DNA of 64,000 nt from JACVRW01 sp963746825 (lineage in GTDB: Bacteria; Actinomycetota; Thermoleophilia; Solirubrobacterales; Thermoleophilaceae): assembly GCA_963746825.1 (NCBI GenBank), contig CAVVCU010000007.1, forward strand, positions 496,001 to 560,000, written 5' to 3'. The notes below the pieces were generated by a model. That model was not told the origin of the DNA, did no database searches, and saw only the letters and a program-made list of their open reading frames with translations. A program made the translations under genes and the position numbers. The stretch's first letter is position 1. Each line of letters starts with the position of its first letter. Below are positions 51,016 through 59,700 of this stretch, in pieces.

Positions 51016-52122
51016 ATGCCCAGCGCGATCGTGATCGGCGCCGGTGTGTTCGGCGCCTCGGCGGCCGACCGCCTGGCGCGTGACGGCTGGGAGGTCGAGC
51101 TGGTGGACCGTCTCGAGCCGGGGCATCCGCGCTCGGAGTCCGGCGGCGAGACCCGGCTGATGCGCTGCTCGCACGGCCCCGATGCCTTCTACACCCGCTC
51201 CGCCCGCCGCTCCTGGGACCTGTGGCGAGAGCTCGGCCAGGGCGTCCTGGCCGATCCGGGCGTGGTCTGGTTCGCCCGCCAGGAGGATGGCTGGGAGGCC
51301 GAGAGCGAGCGGGTGCTCGGCGAGGCGGGGATCCCGGTGGAGCGGCTCGAGCCCGGCGCTGCCCAGCTTCTGTACCCGAGTCTCAACGTCGACGATCTCG
51401 CCTTCGTGCTGCACGAGCCCGAGGCCGGCGTGCTCAGGGCCTCCGAAGGTGTCAAGGCCCTCGTCCGGCGGGCCCGCGAAGCCGGGGCGGCCCTGACGAT
51501 CGAGCCGGCGCGCCCCTCCGGGGCGGCGGTCGAGCTGGCGGGCGACCGTCGCGAGGCCGACGCGGTGGTGTGGGCCTGCGGCGCGTGGCTGGCCTCGCTG
51601 TTTCCCGACCTGGTGAACATGCGGGTCACCTTTCAGCAGCTCTCGCTCTTCGACGCCGCCTCCGAGTGGAGCGGGCCGGGCTGGGTCGACTTCGACGCCG
51701 CCACCTACGGGCACGCGCTGATCGAGCCCTTCGGCTTCAAGGCCGCCTCGGATCTGGACGGTCCCGACATCGATCCCGACGAGCGGGCGCTCGAGGCCGG
51801 CGAGGACGCGATAGCGGCCGGACGCGAGTACCTCGCCCACCGCTTCCCGGGGCTGGCGGGGGCGGCGGCACGCGGCGCGCCCGCCTGCCACTACAGCTCG
51901 ACCGCCGACGGCCAGTTCATCTTCGCCCCCCACCCCGAGCAGCCCCGCGTCTGGCTGCTCGGAGGAGGCTCGGGACACGGCTTCAAGCACGGCCCGGCGA
52001 TGGCCGAGCACGTGGCCGCAGTGCTCAGCGGCCGGGCCGAGCCCGAGCCGCGCTTTGCCCTGGGCGAGCGGGCGGCCGCGCGCAGCCTGCGCACCGCCGG
52101 CTTCGGCGCCGAGCGCGACTAG
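51016..52122 (+). CDS. FAD-dependent oxidase of the DAO/sarcosine oxidase type
   Basis: A 368-residue flavoenzyme. SAIVIGAGVFGASAADRLARDG is the dinucleotide loop; GGETRLMRCSHGPDAFYT resembles monomeric sarcosine/N-methyltryptophan oxidase; the C-terminus GGGSGHGFKHGPAMAEHVA is the family flavin-binding end. The Cys that forms the covalent 8alpha-S-cysteinyl FAD bond in MSOX is not obvious; ACHYSSTADGQF holds a Cys near the expected place. The substrate (an N-methyl or secondary amine) is a guess. It is inserted between recR and ybaB-dnaX on the opposite strand. Confidence 0.82.
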   Translation: MPSAIVIGAGVFGASAADRLARDGWEVELVDRLEPGHPRSESGGETRLMRCSHGPDAFYTRSARRSWDLWRELGQGVLADPGVVWFARQEDGWEAESERVLGEAGIPVERLEPGAAQLLYPSLNVDDLAFVLHEPEAGVLRASEGVKALVRRAREAGAALTIEPARPSGAAVELAGDRREADAVVWACGAWLASLFPDLVNMRVTFQQLSLFDAASEWSGPGWVDFDAATYGHALIEPFGFKAASDLDGPDIDPDERALEAGEDAIAAGREYLAHRFPGLAGAAARGAPACHYSSTADGQFIFAPHPEQPRVWLLGGGSGHGFKHGPAMAEHVAAVLSGRAEPEPRFALGERAAARSLRTAGFGAERD

Positions 52123-52463
52123 AAGCCGGGCAGTCCCATCCCGCCGAGCCCGCCGGGCCCGGCCAGACCGCCGGCGGCCGCGTTCATCTTGGAGGCGGCC
52201 AGCTCCTGGGCGGCGCGGATCGCCTCGTTCACCGCGGCCTGGACCATGTCCTGCAGCATGTCGACGTCCTCGGGATCTACCGCCTCGGGATCGATCGTCA
52301 GCTCTCTGAGCTCGAGGTCGCCGGAGATCTTCACGGTGACCATGCCGCCGCCGGCGCTGGCCTCCACGACCTCCGCCTTCAGCTCCTCCTGAGCCTTGGC
52401 CATGTCGGCCTGCATCTTCTGGACCTGCTTCATCATGTTGCCCAGGTTGGGTTGGCCCGCCAT
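52119..52463 (-). CDS. YbaB/EbfC family nucleoid-associated protein
   Basis: A 114-residue DNA-binding dimer. NLGNMMKQVQKMQADMAKAQEELKAEVVEASAGGGMVTVKISGD matches the family: a long amphipathic helix, the AGGGMVTV turn, then LRELTIDPEAVDPEDVDMLQDMV and a Gly/Met-rich end GLGGMGLPGF. It lies two bases past dnaX as in most bacteria, and shares CTAG with the convergent oxidase. Confidence 0.93.
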   Translation of the reverse strand: MAGQPNLGNMMKQVQKMQADMAKAQEELKAEVVEASAGGGMVTVKISGDLELRELTIDPEAVDPEDVDMLQDMVQAAVNEAIRAAQELAASKMNAAAGGLAGPGGLGGMGLPGF

Positions 52464-52465
52464 CG

Positions 52466-54103
52466 CTACTCCTTCTCGGTTTCGAAGACTTCCTCGGCCG
52501 CGAACTCCGCTCGCAGGCGCTCGATCAGCTCGTCCTCGCCCAGCAGCGCCGGGGCGTCGCCATCACCGTCTGCGCGCAGCTCGTAGGACACGTTCAATGC
52601 CTGGCCACTGAGGCCGCGCAGCGTGCGCTGAACCAGCTCGCGGTTGGCCTCGGCCTTCTTCTTGACGAATGCGGCGTCGGACGGGAAGGCCACCACCAGG
52701 CGGTCGCCGTCGAGGGCCATCGGACGAGCGGCGCCCAGCGCGGCGCCGAGCATGCCGTTCTCCTCGGTCACCGCCTCGGCCACCGCGGGCCAGATGGCCT
52801 GCAGCTGCTCGAGCTCCAGGGACCCCACGGCCTGAGGAGCGGTCTCGGGCCGGGCCTCCACCGCCACCGCGGCCGAACCGCCGCCGCTCGGCGGCGAGGG
52901 CCGCGGCGCGGCCACCGGGCTCTCGCTCGGCAGCGCCGGCTCGGGCTCGCCCGCGAGGCGCGCCTCGAGCTGCTCGATGCGGAACATCAGCGCCTGCAGC
53001 GAGAGGTCGGCCTGGGGCTGAGTGGCCTTGAGCAGCGCCATCTCGAGCTGGATGCGCGGCTCCGAGCCGTCCTTGACCGCCGCGATCGCCGCGGCGAGGA
53101 AGTCGATGGTGCGCAGGATCTCTCCCTGCGAGAAGCGCTCGGCCTGAGCGGCAAGGCGATCGGTGTGCTCGGCGGTGACCGAGAAGGAATCGGGCACCTC
53201 GCCCAGCGTCTGGACCACGAACAGGTGGCGCAGGTGGGCCGACAGGTCGCGCATGAACTGGGTGAAGTCGCGCCCCGAGTCCGACAGGCGCTGCACGGCG
53301 AGCAGCGCACCGCGGGGATCGTGGTCGGCCAGGCTCTCGGTCGTGTCGAGCACCAGGCCGGCGTCGGCCACCCCGAGGATGTCGAGCACGTTGTCGAGCT
53401 CCACCTTGGGGCCGCCATAGGTGACGAGCTGCTCGAGCGTGCCGAGCGCGTCGCGAAACGAGCCGGTGGCGGCCCGGGCCAGCATGCCGACGGCGGCGTC
53501 GGGGATCTCGATGCCCTCCTCGCCCGCCACCCGGCGGAGCACTGCAGCGATCTGCTCGAGCGACGGCCGCTGAAAGTCGAAGCGGTGGCAGCGGTCGACG
53601 ATCGTGGCCGGCACCTTGTGCGCCTCGGTGGTGGCCAGCACGAAGACCACGTGCGGGGGCGGCTCCTCCAGCGTCTTGAGGAAAGCGTTCCAGGCCGAGG
53701 GCGAGAGCATGTGCGCCTCGTCGAGGATGTACACGCGATGCCCGCCCTGCATCGGCGCCAGGGCGACGTTCTCGCGCAGTTCGCGAATGTCGTCGACCGA
53801 GTTGTTGGAGGCGGCGTCCATCTCCACCACGTCGAGCGAGGTGCCGGCCAGGATGGCGCGGGTGCCCTCCGACGCGGGGTCGAAGTCGACCCGCGCGCCG
53901 CCGTCGGCGTTGAGCGCGCAGGCCAAGAGCTTGGCCATCGAGGTCTTGCCCGTGCCCCGCGAACCCACGAAGAGGTAGGCGTGATGGACCTTGTCGAGCT
54001 CGACCGCGTTGCGCAGCGTGCGGACGATGTGGTCCTGGCCCACCACCTCGTCGAAGGTCCTCGGGCGGTGGCGGCGGTAGAGCGAGAGCATCGGGCTTCC
54101 CAT
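52466..54103 (-). CDS. dnaX: DNA polymerase III subunit gamma/tau, lacking zinc cysteines
   Basis: Clamp-loader ATPase, 545 residues. LYRRHRPRTFDEVVGQDHIVRTLRNAV is the N-terminus, Walker A GSRGTGKTSMAKLLA, ILDEAHMLS is Walker B, and TLEEPPPHVVFVLATTE is sensor-region sequence; C-terminal tau-like parts follow a Pro/Ser linker. The region after the P-loop, where DnaX homologues have a four-Cys zinc module, reads ALNADGGARVDFDPASEGTRAI with no Cys. The ATG at 54101-54103 was preferred. The promoter region is shared with divergent capA (95 bp). Confidence 0.94.
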   Translation of the reverse strand: MGSPMLSLYRRHRPRTFDEVVGQDHIVRTLRNAVELDKVHHAYLFVGSRGTGKTSMAKLLACALNADGGARVDFDPASEGTRAILAGTSLDVVEMDAASNNSVDDIRELRENVALAPMQGGHRVYILDEAHMLSPSAWNAFLKTLEEPPPHVVFVLATTEAHKVPATIVDRCHRFDFQRPSLEQIAAVLRRVAGEEGIEIPDAAVGMLARAATGSFRDALGTLEQLVTYGGPKVELDNVLDILGVADAGLVLDTTESLADHDPRGALLAVQRLSDSGRDFTQFMRDLSAHLRHLFVVQTLGEVPDSFSVTAEHTDRLAAQAERFSQGEILRTIDFLAAAIAAVKDGSEPRIQLEMALLKATQPQADLSLQALMFRIEQLEARLAGEPEPALPSESPVAAPRPSPPSGGGSAAVAVEARPETAPQAVGSLELEQLQAIWPAVAEAVTEENGMLGAALGAARPMALDGDRLVVAFPSDAAFVKKKAEANRELVQRTLRGLSGQALNVSYELRADGDGDAPALLGEDELIERLRAEFAAEEVFETEKE

Positions 54104-54198
54104 GCTAGCCGCGCCGGTGGCCGGGTCGGCGGGAGGACGCAGGCTTCGGTCGGCGAACAAGTTGTTTCCGCGCGTGGCCACCGGCGCGCGCGGCCGGC

Positions 54199-55665
54199 AT
54201 GGCCTCTGATCAGGACACGAGCGAGCGCCCTTCGGGCATCGGCCCCCAGACCGCGGCTGGACGCGGTGGCGGCCATACCGCGCCCGAGAGCCCGCCCCAT
54301 CCCGAGCCGCAGCCACAGCCGGGTGAGATCAGCGTTCGCCGGCTCACACCCCAGCCGGCGCGCTCGATGCCCCGGGGCGAGCGGGTGTCGGCGCTGCTGG
54401 CGCTCGGCTCGGCCGTCGGGGTGCTCGCCTTTTTCGTCTCCTCGCTCACGCCGGGCGGCGGCGGCGGCGAGGCATCCTTCGAGGTCGAGCCCTCCAGCCG
54501 GACGGTGGCGCCCGGTGGGCGAATAGTGCTCACCGGCAGCGACGCCCCGGACTCCAGCTCGCTGGTTCTCGAGACCCGCGCCAAGGGCGGCCCTTGGCGC
54601 GAGGCCGGGCGCGCCGAGTCCGGCTCCGACGGGGACTTTCGCCTCGAGGGCCGGTGGTCGGGCGCCCTGGGCCGGTCGCGGTACGCGCGCGGGTTCCCGG
54701 GACGGCCACGGCGACCCCGGTGCGCGTGACCGTCCGCCCGCTGCGGCTCGCCTCGGTGGGCGACATCAACCTGGGCGACGTGCCCGGCGACGCCAGTCGC
54801 GGCCAACGGGCCCGCCTGGCCCTGGGAGAGCGTGGGCGCGCCGCTGCGAAAGGCGGACATCGCCTTCGGGAACCTGGAGGCCGCGGTCTCGGAGCGGGGC
54901 ACCCCCTTCCCCAAGCAGTTCAACTTCCGCGGCACGCCGGCCGCTCTGGCCGGCCTGCGCCGTCGTTCGGGCATCGACGTGCTCAACCTGGCCAACAACC
55001 ACGTGGGCGACTACGGGCAGCAGGCCATGCTCGACACCGTGCGGGGGGTCGAGCGCCTGGGCATGAAGGCGGTCGGCGCCGGGCGCGACCTGCGGCGCGC
55101 GCTCGCCCCACAGATCATCGAGCGGATGGGCCTGCGCCTCGGGTTCGTGGGGTTCTCCAACATCGCCCCGGTGGAGTTCGCCGCGACAGAGGACGGACCG
55201 GGCACCGCGTGGGCCACGCCCGAGGCGGTCACGTCAGCCGTGCAGGCGGCGCGGCGGGAGGCGGACATCGTGGTGGCCACCTTCCACTGGGGAATCGAGA
55301 AGCAGACGCTGGAGAGCGCCGATCAGCGGCTGCTCGCCGACGCGGCGGTCAACGCCGGGGCGCAGCTGGTGATCGGCGCCCACCCCCACACCCTTCAGCC
55401 GGTGCGCCGTCAGGGCTCCGCCCTGGTGGCCTACTCGCTGGGCAACTTCGTCTTCGGCGCCTACTCGACCGACACCTCCACTACCGGGATCCTCGAGGTC
55501 GACCTCACCGCGGAGGGCGTGTCGGCGGCCCGCTGGCGCGAGGGCCGGATCACGGGCGGGCGCCCGGAGCTGACCGATTCGCGCCCGCGCCGGCTGCCGC
55601 TGAACGATGAGCTGACGATGGACACCGGCGTGAGCCTCTACGGCCCGCCCACACTCGTCCCCTAG
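54199..55665 (+). CDS. CapA family protein (PGA-capsule-like metallophosphatase), two frameshifts
   Basis: A CapA/PgsA-type protein with an N-terminal extension. Residues 1-60 are Pro/Gly-rich cytoplasmic, one helix (VSALLALGSAVGVLAFFVSSL) follows, then an Ig-like stretch. The CapA domain has LASVGDINLGD, DIAFGNLEAAVS, LNLANNHVGDYG, GFVGFSNIAP, HWGIEKQ and GAHPHTLQPVR, the metal ligands of this calcineurin-like fold. The frame shifts twice: about 54684 (one base missing) and about 54805 (one extra), so the frame is restored after about 120 bp. The conserved domain core lies partly in the shifted section. The function is unproved: poly-gamma-glutamate or a related polymer. Confidence 0.8.
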
Positions 55666-56156
55666 GACCCCGAGCTTGTCTTGGCCGTCGTGCGCCGGGC
55701 GCGTGGCTTGGCGGCAGCGCGCGGCTTCGCGGCGGTCCGCGGCTTGGCGGCGGTGCGCGCCTTCGCGGCGGCCGCCGTCGAGCGCGACCTGGTGGCCGAC
55801 GAAGTCGAGCGCGACTTCGCCGTCGTAGCGCTGCGCGTCCCCGACCCGCTGCTCCCGCTGCCCTTCGCCCGCGTGCGCGCGGCCTTGCGCGCCGCAGCCG
55901 ATCGGCTCTCCGCGTTCTGGCTGCGCGTGCGCGCGCCCTTGCGGGCGGCGGTCTTGCGCTCGCCGCGGTCGGTGTGGGTCTTCAGCTCCTTGACGACGCT
56001 TTCGAGACGGTCGACCGCGTCGCGCAAAGGCTTGGGCGCCTGCTTGCCGTCGGACGCGTGAGCGGGTAGCTCCGCGAGGTCGCGCGCGACGCTCTTCCGG
56101 ATCCCGTTGTCGCGCATCTTGTCGTACAACTTCTTGTCCTTCTTGGTCTTCGCCAT
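55662..56156 (-). CDS. histone H1-like basic protein
   Basis: A 164-residue highly basic protein. The N-terminal 60 residues (KKDKKLYDKMRDNGIRKSVARDLAELP; LRDAVDRLESVVKELKTHT) form a conserved helical part. The C-terminal 95 residues are Ala/Arg/Lys/Ser/Thr repeats with AKPRTAAKPRAAAKPRA, like eukaryotic H1 or actinobacterial HupB tails. It probably coats DNA or RNA. Stop shares CTAG with capA. A small leader of 22 bp separates it from the AceE-type gene. Confidence 0.75.
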   Translation of the reverse strand: MAKTKKDKKLYDKMRDNGIRKSVARDLAELPAHASDGKQAPKPLRDAVDRLESVVKELKTHTDRGERKTAARKGARTRSQNAESRSAAARKAARTRAKGSGSSGSGTRSATTAKSRSTSSATRSRSTAAAAKARTAAKPRTAAKPRAAAKPRARRTTAKTSSGS

Positions 56157-56178
56157 GCGGGAAGGCTTACCACTTTCG

Positions 56179-58479
56179 TCAGTCGAGCATGTCGAGTGCC
56201 GCGCCGACGATCGTCTCGGCGTCGATCCCGTGGTCCTCGTAGACCTCGGCCAGCTCGCCCGATTGACCGAAGCGGGTCACGCCCAGCGGGGTGAGCGGAG
56301 TGCCGTTGACGGCGGCCAGAAAGGCCAGCGCGTGGGGGTCGCCGTCGAGCACGGTCACCATCGGCGCGGCGCGCGCGGCGGGGAACAGCTCGCCGAGGAT
56401 GGCGTCGGGATGGTCGCCCAGTCCGGCGCGGGCGCGCAGCGCGCGGAACACCAGGTCGGCGCTCGTGAGGCAGATCACGTCGGCCTCGTCGCCGAGCGCG
56501 TCCGCGGCCGCCAGGAGGTCCGGGATCACCGCGCCCATGCCCACGAGCGTCACTCGCGGGCGCCCGCCCGCGCGCCGGAGCGCGTAGCCGCCGGCCAGCA
56601 CGAGCTCGCGATCGGGCTCGCCGGCCAGCGCCTGGTCGATGGGCCGCGTCGAGAGGCGGAAGTAGGCCGACTCGCCGTCGGGCCGGCCCAGGCGCGAGAG
56701 CGCGTGCAGCAGCGTCCACTCGAGGTGCTGGCCGAACGCGGGCTCCCAGGCGGTGCAGCCTGGCTGGGCGATGCCGATCGAGGGTGTGACGATCGACTGG
56801 TGCGCGCCGCCCTCGGGGGCGAGGGACACGCCGCTCGGCGTGCCGACCAGGATCGACTGTCCGCCGGCGTAGATCCCGAACGACCAGGGCTCGAGGGCGC
56901 GCCCCACGAAGGGGTCGTAGATCGTTCCTATGGGCAGCAGCGGCTGGCCGTAGCGGCTCCAGCTGGCGCCGAGCTCGCCCAGCAGGCCCACCAGGTTGGT
57001 CTCGGCGATGCCGAGCTCGATGTGATGGCCGCCAGTCGACTCGTGCCAGTGCACGAGCGTCTGGGGATCGTCCGCGAACCAGTCGCGCCGTTCGCCCACC
57101 GACCAGATCTCCCCCTTGTTGATCCAGCCGCCCAGGTTGGTCGAGCTGGCCACGTCGGGACTCACGGTGACCACTCGAGCGGCGACGTCGGGTGCCTCGT
57201 GCACGAGGTCGACGAAGAAGCGGCCAAAGGCCTGCTGGGTGGATGCCACGCCTCGGTGTGTGCGGCCCACGGCCACCGGCACCGCGGGCGGCGACACCGG
57301 CTCGGGCTCGTCGCGGGCCAGCGCGGTGGCCGCAGCCGCGCACAGCTCGCCTTCGGCGCTGGCCGGGTCGAAGGCCGCCCACGGATCGTCGGCGTCGGCG
57401 CCGAGACCCGCGGCCAGCTCGAGCATCTGGTCGCGGGTGAGCAGCGCGGAGTGGTTCTCGGGATGGCCCTCCACCGGCAGCGACCAGCCCTTGATCGTGT
57501 AGGCGAACACCACCGTCGGGCGGTCGGAGTCGACGGCGCGGTAGGCCTCGATCAGCTTGGCCGGATCGTGGCCGCCGAGATCGCGCACCGCCGCGCGCAG
57601 CTCCTCGTCGTCGAGCTCGCCCACCAGCCCGGCGAGCTCGCGCTCTCCGCCCGGCAGGCGCTCGCGCAGCTCGGCGGGCTCGGAGCGCAGCAGCCGCTGG
57701 TACTCCTCGTTGGGCATCGCGTCGATTCGCCGGCGCAGGCCCTCTCCGCCCGGGCGCTCGAACAGCGCCTCCAGCCGCGACCCGTACTTCACCGAGATGG
57801 TCTGCCAGCCCGCCCCCTCGAACATGCCGGCCCAGCGCCCGAAGGCGATGTCGGGCACCACGCGGTCGAGGGACTGGCGGTTGAGGTCGACCACCCACAG
57901 CACCTCGCCGAGCTTGGCCACGCTGGGATCGGCGATCGCCTCCCACACCGCGCCCTCGTCGAGCTCCGCGTCGCCCAGGAGCGCGATCTGGCGTCCCATC
58001 GGCGGTGCCTCCAGCCGGTGGGTCTCCAGGTAGCGCCGCGCGATCGCGCCCCAGATGGGCGCGGTGGCGCCGATCCCCACCGAGCCGGTCGAGTAGTCCA
58101 CCGGGTCGGGATCCTTGGTGCGGCTCGGGTAGCTCTGCAGCCCGCCGAACGCGCGCAGCGTCTCGAGGTAGGGACGGTCGAGGCGTCCGAGCAGGTAGTT
58201 GATCGCGTGCAGCGCCGGCGAGGCATGGGGCTTCACCGACACCCGGTCCTCGGAGCGCAGCTCGGAGAACCACAGCGCGCACATCAGGCTCACCATCGAG
58301 GCACTCGAGGCCTGGTGGCCGCCCACCTTCACCCCGCTTCGGTTCTCGCGCACGCGGTTGGCGTGGTGGACGATGGCGGCGGCGAGCCACAGCACGCGCC
58401 GCTCGATCGACCTCAGCGTCGCGAGGTCAGGAGTCGCGCGCGGCTGCGAGGGCGGGGTCGCGCTCAGTGAACCACTCAT
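56179..58479 (-). CDS. transketolase-like / pyruvate dehydrogenase E1 (AceE type)
   Basis: A 766-residue thiamine-diphosphate enzyme. GVKVGGHQASSASMVSLMCALWF and VSVKPHASPALHAINYLLG match homodimeric PDH E1. The ThDP site is GDAELDEGAVWEAIADPS; the transketolase pyrimidine domain follows (VTVSPDVASSTNLGGWIN; GIAETNLVGLLGELG; LVGTPSGVSLAPEGGAHQS). Compared with E. coli AceE (about 887) it is short. No E2 or E3 gene is near, so the oxo-acid substrate is unproved. The ATG at 58479 makes it overlap the SnoaL gene end by 53 bp; the conserved part starts about 20 codons later (LRSIERRVLW), so the true start may be downstream. Confidence 0.8.
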   Translation of the reverse strand: MSGSLSATPPSQPRATPDLATLRSIERRVLWLAAAIVHHANRVRENRSGVKVGGHQASSASMVSLMCALWFSELRSEDRVSVKPHASPALHAINYLLGRLDRPYLETLRAFGGLQSYPSRTKDPDPVDYSTGSVGIGATAPIWGAIARRYLETHRLEAPPMGRQIALLGDAELDEGAVWEAIADPSVAKLGEVLWVVDLNRQSLDRVVPDIAFGRWAGMFEGAGWQTISVKYGSRLEALFERPGGEGLRRRIDAMPNEEYQRLLRSEPAELRERLPGGERELAGLVGELDDEELRAAVRDLGGHDPAKLIEAYRAVDSDRPTVVFAYTIKGWSLPVEGHPENHSALLTRDQMLELAAGLGADADDPWAAFDPASAEGELCAAAATALARDEPEPVSPPAVPVAVGRTHRGVASTQQAFGRFFVDLVHEAPDVAARVVTVSPDVASSTNLGGWINKGEIWSVGERRDWFADDPQTLVHWHESTGGHHIELGIAETNLVGLLGELGASWSRYGQPLLPIGTIYDPFVGRALEPWSFGIYAGGQSILVGTPSGVSLAPEGGAHQSIVTPSIGIAQPGCTAWEPAFGQHLEWTLLHALSRLGRPDGESAYFRLSTRPIDQALAGEPDRELVLAGGYALRRAGGRPRVTLVGMGAVIPDLLAAADALGDEADVICLTSADLVFRALRARAGLGDHPDAILGELFPAARAAPMVTVLDGDPHALAFLAAVNGTPLTPLGVTRFGQSGELAEVYEDHGIDAETIVGAALDMLD

Positions 58480-58828
58480 GCGTGGCGATCTTCCCATCCC
58501 GGATCGTCAGCACGATGTTGAACGCCCAGCGTCCGTCCAACCCGCTCACGCGGCCGCGGGTGAGCCACGCCCCGCTCGCGACGACCCGGTCGCGGCCGTA
58601 GCCCTCGAGGCTGTCCACGACCATCTCGCTGGAGTCCCAGACGGAGCGCCATTGCTCCATGTTCTCGCGCACGCCCTCGCGGCCATGCCACGAGGCCTGC
58701 TCGGGCCACTCGGCGGCGGGGTGCATGACCGCGTCGTCTGAGTACATGTCCAGCACCCCTTCGAGGTCTCCCGCGTTCCAGCGCTCCATCGCCCGGCGGG
58801 CGACCTCGAGGTTCTTCTCGTCGGACAT
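58427..58828 (-). CDS. SnoaL-like (NTF2 fold) protein
   Basis: A 133-residue SnoaL-like protein: NLEVARRAMERWNAGDLEGVLDMYSDDAVMHPAAEWPEQ, then a W/REGVRENMEQWRSVWDSSEMVVDSLEGYG segment and the C-terminal strand WAFNIVLTIRDGKIATHEWFTERDPAL. ATG 58826-58828 (MSDEKNLE) was chosen; the longer frame reads into the terminator of the SRP RNA. It shares the family with the gene at 5148 but not close identity. Its 3' end overlaps the AceE-type start. Confidence 0.8.
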   Translation of the reverse strand: MSDEKNLEVARRAMERWNAGDLEGVLDMYSDDAVMHPAAEWPEQASWHGREGVRENMEQWRSVWDSSEMVVDSLEGYGRDRVVASGAWLTRGRVSGLDGRWAFNIVLTIRDGKIATHEWFTERDPALAAARDS

Positions 58829-58870
58829 AGGAAAAGTGTCGCTGCGCACTCGGCCAGCCGAGTGCTTGCG

Positions 58871-58912
58871 CAAAAACAAAACGGACCGTGCACCCGTCCT
58901 TGTGGCTGGTCC
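58871..58912 (-). terminator. probable terminator of the SRP RNA gene
   Basis: On the minus strand a GGACC/GGTCC stem (58908-58912 with 58883-58887), or an alternative GGAC/GTCC stem with a nine-base loop, is followed by TTTTGTTTTTG (58871-58881). The strong T-run, rare in this GC-rich window, marks an end of transcription 28 bases past the SRP RNA. Confidence 0.55.
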
Positions 58913-58939
58913 TCGGGCGTGCCCGCCGATCTTCGGCTC

Positions 58940-59038
58940 CGGCCAGGCTGATCCGCGGCGCACGAGCGGTATCGCTTAAGGCTGCTTCCTCCCGGATCTG
59001 ACCTGGTTCGCAAGCGCTCGCCGCGCGGGACCCGGCCA
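58940..59038 (-). ncRNA. ffs: signal recognition particle RNA, small bacterial (4.5S) type
   Basis: The minus strand contains ACCAGGTCAGATCCGGGAG, then GAAGCAGCC, the Ffh-binding core of bacterial SRP RNA (ACCAGGTCAGGTCCGGAAGG-AAGCAGCC in E. coli). Flanks pair into a long stem: GGCC with GGCC at the ends, CGCGGCG with CGCCGCG and GAGCG with CGCTC. The size, about 99 nt, fits the 4.5S class. The ends are set by the outer stem and are approximate. With FtsY and Ffh (not in the window) it directs membrane insertion. Confidence 0.9.
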
Positions 59039-59182
59039 TCTACGCCTCTGTCCGGCGTACTGACCCCGAAAGCCAAAACCCCTAAGACGGGAATTCAGCC
59101 CCACTAGAGCGGATTGTGGGTGACAGGGCACCGCTACCTCCCCGCCTAGCACGGTCCGCCGCCAAGCATAGAGCCTCGGTGC

Positions 59183-59647
59183 TCAGGGCAGCGGGCGCGA
59201 GACGAACAGCGAACGCCCCGCAAGCCCGGGCTCGACCCCGAAGCCGAGGCGCTCGTAGAGACGGAGCGCGGTGGTGTTCGTCTCGGCCACGTCGAGCTGG
59301 ATCCGCCGGCAGCCACGCTCGCCCGCGCTCGCGAAGGCCGACTCGATGAGCGCGCGGCCCAGGCCGCTGCCGCGCTCGCGCTCCTCGACGAACAGGTCCT
59401 CGAGCCAGCAGTCGGGGGCGCCGGTCCAGACGCTGAGCCGGTAGCGCAGCTGGCACACGCCCGCGGCGGAGCGCTCCTCGCCGGCCGCCGCGAGCAGGAA
59501 CTCGGTATGTGGGTCTTCGAGCAGCTGGGCAACCGTGGCGCGAATCAGGTCGTCGCCCGGGTCGTCCCGGTCCATGGAGTCGCGAAAGCCGCCCATGAGC
59601 GCGGTCACCGCCTCCAGGTCGTTTGGCTTCGCCTGCCAGACCCGCAT
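59183..59647 (-). CDS. GNAT family N-acetyltransferase
   Basis: A 154-residue GNAT protein. MRVWQAKPNDLEAVTALMGGFRDSM starts the fold, CWLEDLFVEERERGSGLGRALIESAF carries the acetyl-CoA pyrophosphate loop (ERERGSGLGRAL), and LYERLGFGVEPG ends it. The acceptor is unknown. It lies 53 bp from the divergent DUF4230 gene. The start at the ATG 59645-59647 fits the family. Confidence 0.85.
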   Translation of the reverse strand: MRVWQAKPNDLEAVTALMGGFRDSMDRDDPGDDLIRATVAQLLEDPHTEFLLAAAGEERSAAGVCQLRYRLSVWTGAPDCWLEDLFVEERERGSGLGRALIESAFASAGERGCRRIQLDVAETNTTALRLYERLGFGVEPGLAGRSLFVSRPLP

Positions 59648-59700
59648 CGGGGCGAGTATCGCGCAGGAGCGGGCCGATCCGGCGCTACCTTTGGGTCAGC

